Source: Novosphingobium aerophilum
Lineage (GTDB): Bacteria > Pseudomonadota > Alphaproteobacteria > Sphingomonadales > Sphingomonadaceae
Direction: 5' to 3'
Assembly: GCF_014230305.1 (NCBI RefSeq)
Contig: NZ_JACLAU010000005.1
Location: 1-64,000, forward strand
Length of the DNA stretch: 64,000 bases
Shown in pieces: positions 57,569 through 64,000 of the stretch (the first letter of the stretch is position 1; each line of letters starts with the position of its first letter). The translations under genes and the position numbers were made by a program. The notes below the pieces were generated by a model. That model saw nothing but the letters and a program-made list of their open reading frames with translations. It searched no databases and had not been told where the DNA came from.

Positions 57569-58408
57569 GGACCGCTCCGCGCTGGGGCGCCGACCGGTGG
57601 TGCGCAGATAGAAGCGCGAGAAGTACGAGGCATCGGCGAAGCCCAGTTCCTCGGCGACCTGCGCGACGGTCGCATTGGTGTAGCGCAGCAGCCGCTGGGC
57701 CTCGCTGGCCACCCGGCGGTGGATCACCTCGAGCGGGGTGCAGCCGAGCTGACGCAGGCACAGCCGGCCAAGGGTCCGTTCGGTCATGCCCAGCGCGGCG
57801 GCGTAGAACCGTACCGGACGATGCCCGTTCAGGTGCGTCTCGATCAGATGGCGGAACCGGGCCAGCCGGCCGTCCTCGCCGCCGTCCTCTGCGCTGTCCG
57901 CGTCCTCGCGGGGGAGCGAGCGGAGCAGCGCTTCGGCCACCGCGTGGAACAGGGCGGCATCGTGCGGCACGCCAGCCAGGGCCAGCAGTTCGGCGGCCAA
58001 CAGGGCGATGCGCCGCGCCTCGGGCTCGGGGAGCGTCGTGGCCCCGCCCCCGGCGAGCAGCCGTCCGAGCGGATCGCCTGGACCTCGCGCCCGGGCGGCG
58101 AAGGCCTGGTCCAGGGTCAGGACCCATCCCTCGCTGGCCGGGGCGAACCGGAAGCCGTGCACCGCGCCCACCGGGACCGTGACGTGACAGGGCGCCGCGA
58201 GCCGCAGGCGGGTGCTGTCGAGCGCGGCCTCGACCTCGCCGGTCATGACAATAAGTACCTGAACCGATCGGTGATGGCGATGCGGCGCAATTTCCCAGTC
58301 GTGCAGCGAGCTGCGGGCCGCAATCGTCTCGATGTGCGCATAAGCCGGGCGATCGGGACCGTCTTCCTCTCCGTATAGGGCATAGGCGGGGATGCTCGCC
58401 AGGGGCAT
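57566..58408 (-). CDS. pobR: AraC-family activator of pobA (PobR-like)
   Basis: A 280-residue regulator taken from ATG 58408 (MPLASIPAYALYGEEDGPD), the usual beginning of AraC-type PobR proteins; an earlier Met at 58456 is possible. An N-terminal cupin-like sensor (EIAPHRHHRSVQVLIV with His cluster) precedes two HTHs, the second with ATVAQVAEELGFADASYFSRFYLRTTGRRP. It is divergent from pobA, the classical arrangement in which 4-hydroxybenzoate activates it. Confidence 0.87.
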   Translation of the reverse strand: MPLASIPAYALYGEEDGPDRPAYAHIETIAARSSLHDWEIAPHRHHRSVQVLIVMTGEVEAALDSTRLRLAAPCHVTVPVGAVHGFRFAPASEGWVLTLDQAFAARARGPGDPLGRLLAGGGATTLPEPEARRIALLAAELLALAGVPHDAALFHAVAEALLRSLPREDADSAEDGGEDGRLARFRHLIETHLNGHRPVRFYAAALGMTERTLGRLCLRQLGCTPLEVIHRRVASEAQRLLRYTNATVAQVAEELGFADASYFSRFYLRTTGRRPSAERS

Positions 58409-58511
58409 GGGCAATGTCCGAAAAGTGCCTGAGAATTGACCGAACCATGCCTTCATCCGGCGCCGCGGCAGTGTCAAGCAGGGGAGCGACAACACGGTGG
58501 GAGAATTCGCC

Positions 58512-59681
58512 ATGAAAACGCAGGTCGCCATTGTCGGCGCTGGACCCGCAGGCCTGATGCTGGGCCATCTGCTGCGGGCCGAAGGGATCGAATGCGTGGT
58601 GGTCGAGCGGCAGGCGCCCGACTACGTGCTGTCGCGCATTCGCGCCGGCGTGCTCGAACAGGTCACGGTCGGGATCATGGCGCGGCTCGGGCTCGATGCG
58701 CGGTTGCGGCGCGAAGGCCTGGTCGAGGCCGGCTTCAACCTGGCCGATGGCGAGCGCCTGATCCGTATCGACGTGCAGGACCTGACCGGGCAGACGGTGG
58801 TGGTCTATGGCCAGACCGAGATCCAGCGCGACCTGATGGATGCCGCGCCCGAGCGCGGGCTGGAGGTGGTGTGGGAGGCGGCCGATGTCGCCCTGCACGA
58901 CATCGAGAGCGAGGCGCCGCGCCTGACCTACAGCAAGGACGGCGTGGCCCACGAGATCGCCGCCCGTTTCATCGTGGGTTGCGACGGCTACCACGGCCCT
59001 TCGCGGCAGGCGATTCCGGCGAGCGTGGGGCGCAGCTTCGAGCGGGTCTATCCGTTCGGCTGGCTCGGCATCCTGGCCGATGTGCCGCCGTGCAACGACG
59101 AGCTGATCTATGCCAACCACGAGCGCGGCTTTGCCCTGGCCTCGATGCGCAGCCACACCCGCAGCCGCTACTATGTCGACGTGCCGCTGACCGAAAAGGT
59201 CGAGGACTGGTCCGATGAGCGGATCTGGGACGAGCTGGCGGTGCGGCTCGGGCCCGAGGCCGCGGCCAACATGACGCGCGGCCCCTCGATCGAGAAGTCG
59301 ATTGCCCCGCTGCGCTCCTTCGTGTTCGAGCCGATGCGCCACGGCAGCCTGCTGCTGTGTGGCGACGCCGCGCACATCGTTCCGCCGACGGGGGCCAAGG
59401 GCCTCAACCTGGCCGCCAGCGACGTGCACTATGCTGCCGAGGCGCTGGTCGGCTGGTTCCGTCGCCACGATGCCGATGCGGTGGCGGGCTATTCCGAAAA
59501 GGCGCTCGCCCGGGTGTGGAAGTCCGAGCGGTTCAGCTGGTCGCTGACCAAGCTGATGCACCGCTTCCCCGAGGATGGGCCGTTCGAACGCCGCATGCAG
59601 GTGGCCGAGCTGGACTACATCGCCACCAGCCGCGCGGCGCAGCAGGGCATCGCCGAGAACTACGTGGGTCTGCCGGTCTAG
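58512..59681 (+). CDS. pobA: 4-hydroxybenzoate 3-monooxygenase
   Basis: A 389-residue flavoprotein hydroxylase, the usual PobA length. MKTQVAIVGAGPAGLMLGHL (start at 58512 with GGGAGA upstream), RAGVLEQVTVGIM, GCDGYHGPSRQAIP and LCGDAAHIVPPTGAKGLNLA are all PobA blocks; YLSRIR-type substrate region appears as YVLSRIRAGVLEQ. It makes protocatechuate from 4-hydroxybenzoate with NADPH and O2. With ligI, ligU and ligK downstream it feeds the 4,5-cleavage pathway. Confidence 0.95.
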   Translation: MKTQVAIVGAGPAGLMLGHLLRAEGIECVVVERQAPDYVLSRIRAGVLEQVTVGIMARLGLDARLRREGLVEAGFNLADGERLIRIDVQDLTGQTVVVYGQTEIQRDLMDAAPERGLEVVWEAADVALHDIESEAPRLTYSKDGVAHEIAARFIVGCDGYHGPSRQAIPASVGRSFERVYPFGWLGILADVPPCNDELIYANHERGFALASMRSHTRSRYYVDVPLTEKVEDWSDERIWDELAVRLGPEAAANMTRGPSIEKSIAPLRSFVFEPMRHGSLLLCGDAAHIVPPTGAKGLNLAASDVHYAAEALVGWFRRHDADAVAGYSEKALARVWKSERFSWSLTKLMHRFPEDGPFERRMQVAELDYIATSRAAQQGIAENYVGLPV

Positions 59682-59729
59682 GGCCGGGCGGATCGGACGG
59701 TTGGTTTCGCCTGAAGTCGGACCTTTGTT

Positions 59730-59860
59730 TCCTCCCCGGTACGGGGAGGGGGACCACCGAAGGTGGTGGAGGGGCACTGTCCTTGGGGCACGGCAGATGG
59801 TCAAGGCGGGGTGCCCCTCCACCATCCTGCGGATGGTCCCCCTCCCCCGGTGGGGGAGGA
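59730..59860. repeat. Large imperfect inverted repeat after pobA
   Basis: Arms of about 48 bases (59730-59777 and 59811-59860), beginning TCCTCCCC and ending GTGGAGGGGCAC, are complementary apart from a few differences, and each arm can fold on itself (ACCACC/GGTGGT). It occupies the 285-base gap 59682-59966, where I see no gene. Probably a dispersed palindrome that also ends transcription. Confidence 0.75.
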
Positions 59861-59966
59861 TCTGAAGATGTCCGCTCCCCATCCTCTCGGTCATTGGCGA
59901 CCCGCTGTCCGTGACCACGCCGCCGGGGCCCTGCCTGCGCGTCATCACCCCTGAGGGTCTGCTGCC

Positions 59967-60368
59967 CTAACCCGCCTCGCTCCGCCGCGTCAGCTTGGTG
60001 ATTTCGCCGCGCAGCCGGAAGCGCAGGGCCGACCAGTCGTTATCGAGCGCGATCTGGGTCACGGGCAGGAACCCCCGCGCCAGCACCGGCTCCCAGCCGC
60101 GATCGCGGGTGAGGTCGGTCGGGATCGAGCCGCTTTTCTTCGGATAGCACAGCCAGAGGTGCCCGCCGGGCGCATAGTCCGCCGCCAGCACCGTGACCGC
60201 CTCGACCAGGTCGGCCTTGTCCCGGACGAAGCCGATGCGGAAGCGGGGCTCGCCGGTTGGGGCTGTTGACAGCGGCGCGAGGGCGGCGGCGAGGGCGTCG
60301 GGCAGGTGCCAGACCCGGGTCACGGTCCCGGCTTTCCATCCCAGCTTGTCGAGCAGCGACCTGGCCAT
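59967..60368 (-). CDS. Small conserved protein, DUF3052-like
   Basis: A 133-residue protein without signal or membrane segment. LGWKAGTVTRVWHLPDALA, LVEAVTVLAADYAPGGHLWLCYPKKSGSIPTDLTRDRGWEPV resembles the DUF3052 pattern, in which a WxxYPK-SG motif is kept. No function is known to me. It lies 37 bases downstream of the ligI stop on the other side, same strand as ligI, so it may be the last gene of the lig operon. Confidence 0.65.
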   Translation of the reverse strand: MARSLLDKLGWKAGTVTRVWHLPDALAAALAPLSTAPTGEPRFRIGFVRDKADLVEAVTVLAADYAPGGHLWLCYPKKSGSIPTDLTRDRGWEPVLARGFLPVTQIALDNDWSALRFRLRGEITKLTRRSEAG

Positions 60369-60405
60369 CGGCGCCTCCGCAACCGGGGCGCCGATGGCAC
60401 CCCCC

Positions 60406-61390
<985 letters not shown>

Positions 61391-61404
61391 GCCACGCGCG
61401 AATG

Positions 61405-62466
61405 CTAGCCGAACACCATCCCGTCCATCAGCTTGCGGGCCGTGCGCAGCAGGGCGGCGCTGACGACCTCACCCGCATCGCTGACCTCAAGCACGCAGCT
61501 CATCTCGCCGGTGGGGTGCTCGACTGACAGGGTCTTGCGCAGCCCTTTGGGCACGAGGGCCACATCGGCCGCAGGCGAGCCGGGGATCAGGCAGGCGGTC
61601 GCCACGGAAACCGCGCCGAGCACGCCGATCGTGGCATGGGCGCGGTGCGGAATGAAGCTGCGCACGCAGACCGCGCCGCCGGCCCGGGGTGGGGCGACCA
61701 GCATCATCTTGGGGACGGTCTTCTCGCGCACGTCGCCCAGGTTCATCCGCTCGCCCACGGCCAGCCGGATCGCCTCGATCCGCGCCTTGAGTTCGCTGTT
61801 GGCATCGAGCCAGTCGCGATCCTCGTAACCGGTGATGCCCACATCGGCGGCCTTCATCACCACGCAGGGCATGCCGTTGTCGATCAGGGTGACGGGGACG
61901 CCATTGACCACGTCGACCGGGTGCCCGCTGGGCAGGAGCGCCCCGCACGACGATCCGGCGGTGTCGCGGAATTCGGTGGGGATCGGGGCGTGCGTGCCCG
62001 GCACGCCATCGATCGCGGCATCGCCCGCATAGGTCACCACGCCGCCGGGCGTCTGCACGGTCGCGATCGCGACCTGGCCGGTGTTCTCCATGAAGATCGC
62101 GACGCGCGTTTCATCGCCGGTGGCCGCAATCAGCCCGCGCTCGATCGCGAAGGGGCCGACGCCGGCCAGGATGTTGCCGCAGTTCTGCGCGTCGGTGACG
62201 ATCGCCTGATCGACGAAGACCTGCAGGAACAGGTAATCGACGTCGATCCCGGGGCGGGTGGACTTGGTGACCACGGCAACCTTGCTGGTCAGCGGATCGG
62301 CGCCGCCCATGCCATCGATCTGGCGCGGATCGGGGCTGCCCATCACGCGGAGCAGGAAGGCGTCGCGTGCGGCGGGATCGGCGGGCAGATCGTCCTTGAG
62401 GAAGTAGCCGCCCTTCGACGTGCCGCCGCGCATCCACATGCAGGGGGCGAAGTGGGAGGCGCTCAT
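61405..62466 (-). CDS. ligU: 4-oxalomesaconate tautomerase/isomerase (PrpF-fold)
   Basis: A 353-residue PrpF-like isomerase, started at ATG 62466 (MSASHFAPCMWMRGGTSKGG). CMWMRGGTSKGGYF is the family start, IDGMGGADPLTSKVAVV follows, and AQNCGNILAGVGPFAIE and SSCGALLPSG contain the paired catalytic Cys/Lys regions. It shifts the double bond of 4-oxalomesaconate before hydration. Between ligI and ligK in the proper pathway order. Its ribosome binding site lies in a hairpin. Confidence 0.9.
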   Translation of the reverse strand: MSASHFAPCMWMRGGTSKGGYFLKDDLPADPAARDAFLLRVMGSPDPRQIDGMGGADPLTSKVAVVTKSTRPGIDVDYLFLQVFVDQAIVTDAQNCGNILAGVGPFAIERGLIAATGDETRVAIFMENTGQVAIATVQTPGGVVTYAGDAAIDGVPGTHAPIPTEFRDTAGSSCGALLPSGHPVDVVNGVPVTLIDNGMPCVVMKAADVGITGYEDRDWLDANSELKARIEAIRLAVGERMNLGDVREKTVPKMMLVAPPRAGGAVCVRSFIPHRAHATIGVLGAVSVATACLIPGSPAADVALVPKGLRKTLSVEHPTGEMSCVLEVSDAGEVVSAALLRTARKLMDGMVFG

Positions 62467-62469
62467 AAG

Positions 62470-62491
62470 CCCCTCCCCTTCAGGGGAGGGG
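62470..62491 (-). promoter_or_regulatory. Hairpin hiding the ligU ribosome binding site
   Basis: CCCCTCCCC (62470-62478) and GGGGAGGGG (62483-62491) form a perfect 9-bp stem with a 4-base loop. On the minus-strand mRNA the GGGGAGGGG arm is the only Shine-Dalgarno-like sequence before ATG 62466, and it would be paired. Confidence 0.6.
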
Positions 62492-62503
62492 TTGGTTCCG
62501 CTC

Positions 62504-63178
62504 CTAGACATACTTCAACCCCATTTCGGCCAGCCGCTCGCGCATCTTGTACATGTCGAGCCCCAGTTCTCCGGCGGCCAGTCGCGCGCGCTTGTCGCCC
62601 TCGTTGGCCTCGCGCGCCCGGGCGGCAGCCAGCACCGCCTCGGCCTTGGCGCGGGGGACGACGCAAACGCCGTCATCGTCGGCCACGATCACGTCGCCCG
62701 GGTTGACCAGGGCATTGGCGCAGACCACCGGCACGTTGACGCTGCCCAGCGTGTTCTTGACCGTGCCCTGCGCGTAGACCGCCTTGGACCAGACCGGGAA
62801 CTGCATCTCGGTCAGGTCGCGCACGTCACGCACCCCGGCGTCGATCACCAGCCCCCGGCAGCCCCGCGCCTGGGCGCTGGTGGCGAGAAGATCGCCGAAA
62901 TAGCCGTCCTCGCACGGGCTGGTCGGGGCGAGCAGCAGGATGTCGCCGGGCTGGAGCTGCTCGATGGCGACATGGACCATCCAGTTGTCGCCCGGGGGCG
63001 CGCTGATCGTCACCGCCGAACCCGCGATCCGCGCACCGGAATAGATCGGGCGCATATAGCTCGCCAGCAGCCCGGTCCGGCCCTGCGCCTCATGGACCGT
63101 GGCGACGCCGCAGGCGGCAAGGCCATCAATCACATCGGGCGCGGCCCGTTCGATGTTCTGGACGACGATACCGCTCAT
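62504..63178 (-). CDS. ligK: 4-carboxy-4-hydroxy-2-oxoadipate aldolase
   Basis: A 224-residue RraA-fold aldolase. [15 protein letters not shown] at the N-terminus, [20 protein letters not shown], and [12 protein letters not shown] (Arg-Asp of the metal/pyruvate site) match LigK/GalC/ProA. It splits the C6 intermediate to pyruvate and oxaloacetate, the last step of protocatechuate 4,5-cleavage. First visible gene of the minus-strand lig operon; divergent from a LysR gene. Confidence 0.92.
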   Translation of the reverse strand: MSGIVVQNIERAAPDVIDGLAACGVATVHEAQGRTGLLASYMRPIYSGARIAGSAVTISAPPGDNWMVHVAIEQLQPGDILLLAPTSPCEDGYFGDLLATSAQARGCRGLVIDAGVRDVRDLTEMQFPVWSKAVYAQGTVKNTLGSVNVPVVCANALVNPGDVIVADDDGVCVVPRAKAEAVLAAARAREANEGDKRARLAAGELGLDMYKMRERLAEMGLKYV

Positions 63179-63284
63179 GCCGCCAAATCTCCCATTGCAT
63201 GGTCAGCCTGCTTCATGATCCGCCGCTTGCGAAGGGGGAAGGCGGAACACTGGCGCGACTATTGGTTTTTGCTAAGTATGCTGC

Positions 63285-64000
63285 ATGGATATCTGGGAAC
63301 TCAACCTGCGCCACCTGGCCGCCGTGGCCAGGATCGCCGAACTCGGCACGATGAGCGCGGCGGCGCAGGCGGTGAACCTGACCCAGCCGGCGCTGACCCA
63401 GGCGCTCGCCCGGATCGAGGCCGAGATCGGCCTGCCGCTGTTCGAACGACGCCACGACGGGATGGTGCCCACCGAAGCCGCCGCGCTGCTGGTGCCGCGC
63501 ATCCGCGCCGCGCACGAACATATCCCGGGGCCGCATGTGACGATGTCGCGGCTGCGCGCGCTGCTCGCGCTGGCCGACCACGGCAGCTATAATGGCGCCG
63601 CCATTTGCACCGGGCTTTCCCTCCCCTCGTTGCATCGGGCAGTGACCGATCTGGCTCTGTCGCTGCGGCGCAAATTGGTCGACCGACGCGGCAAGAGCGT
63701 GGTTCTGACCGAGGCCGGAGTGGCCCTGGCCCGGTCGTTCCGGCTCGCCCGGGTTGAGCTGGTCGCCGGGCTGGCCGAGATCGCGGCGCTGAAGGGGCTT
63801 GAGACCCGCTGCATCGTGATCGGCGCCATGCCGCTCTCACGCGCCAAGGTCCTGCCCGCCGCTGTCGCGCGCTTCGTGCGGCGGCACCCGCAGGTGCGCA
63901 TCTCCATCGTCGAAGGATCGCGCGCGGAACTGGTCGAGCCGCTGCGCAATGGGATGATCGATCTGATGGTAGGCGCACTGCGCGAGCCGCTGCTGGAGCC
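63285..64000 (+). CDS. LysR-family regulator with two tandem HTH domains (partial, runs off the window)
   Basis: Open from ATG 63285 to the window end, 238 codons, no stop. The first HTH is canonical LysR (HLAAVARIAELGTMSAAAQA then LTQPALTQALARIE, about 9-45). A second HTH-like unit follows at about 87-150 (RLRALLALADHGSYNGAAIC then LSLPSLHRAVTDLA, ending with VVLTEAGVALARS). The effector domain begins about 170 (RCIVIGAMPLSRAKVL). Divergent from ligK, it is the likely activator of the lig operon, the place LigR takes in Sphingobium. The tandem HTH is unusual for the family. Confidence 0.85.
   Translation, partial: MDIWELNLRHLAAVARIAELGTMSAAAQAVNLTQPALTQALARIEAEIGLPLFERRHDGMVPTEAAALLVPRIRAAHEHIPGPHVTMSRLRALLALADHGSYNGAAICTGLSLPSLHRAVTDLALSLRRKLVDRRGKSVVLTEAGVALARSFRLARVELVAGLAEIAALKGLETRCIVIGAMPLSRAKVLPAAVARFVRRHPQVRISIVEGSRAELVEPLRNGMIDLMVGALREPLLE

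Overview
The base composition (very GC rich), the TonB receptor, the lig-type protocatechuate 4,5-cleavage genes, the pobA/pobR pair, the Tad/Flp pilus proteins and the dispersed palindromes built on CTTCGACAGGCTCAG all point to a member of the Sphingomonadaceae (Novosphingobium/Sphingobium type). This is inferred from gene content only; no rRNA is present.

Layout. 1-1170: start of an efflux adaptor gene, divergent from a TetR regulator, with two tetO-like operators between them. 1212-4170: three Tad/Flp pilus proteins (two TadE-like, one vWA-containing TadG-like). 4367-12389: a heavy-metal RND efflux operon (adaptor, pump, TolC-like channel, small secreted protein) divergent from its two-component system. 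12386-25430: sugar/C-glycoside module with GMC oxidoreductase, two complete pairs of C-glycoside deglycosidase alpha and beta subunits, Gfo/Idh/MocA dehydrogenase, several xylose-isomerase-like TIM barrels, an SDR, a VanA-type Rieske oxygenase, two transporters/hydrolases and a MITE-like palindromic element. 25675-30662: DoxX-like membrane protein, secreted NTF2-like protein, type-B carboxylesterase, MelB-like symporter and another TIM barrel. 30763-43272: NodD-like LysR regulator, flavin monooxygenase, type I extradiol dioxygenase, C-C hydrolase-like alpha/beta hydrolase, TonB receptor, a two-subunit Tat-type glycoside 3-dehydrogenase-like pair, exporter, cyclase-family hydrolase and FAH-family hydrolase. 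43276-57408: a complete L-rhamnose module (DeoR repressor, MFS permease, L-lactate oxidase/dehydrogenase, FGGY kinase; divergently aldolase-dehydrogenase fusion, rhamnose isomerase, GH106 alpha-L-rhamnosidase, Tat-type FAH protein, GH1 glucosidase). 57566-64000: pobR/pobA and the lower protocatechuate 4,5-cleavage genes ligI, ligU, ligK, plus the start of a LysR regulator.

How it fits together (inference). The window reads as a plant-polyphenol glycoside utilisation island: periplasmic GH106 and GH1 would remove rhamnose and glucose from O-glycosides such as rutinosides; 3-oxidation by a GMC/Gfo-type dehydrogenase followed by the alpha/beta deglycosidases would split C-glycosides; rhamnose is burnt through the RhaE-type route to lactate and pyruvate; aromatic fragments go through ring hydroxylation, extradiol cleavage, hydrolysis and, for 4-hydroxybenzoate, PobA and the lig pathway. 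An AT-rich palindrome, TTRGAA-N6-TTCYAA, placed on or near the promoters of both deglycosidase operons and of several other operons from 14.8 to 35.2 kb, suggests that a single regulator controls the C-glycoside part.
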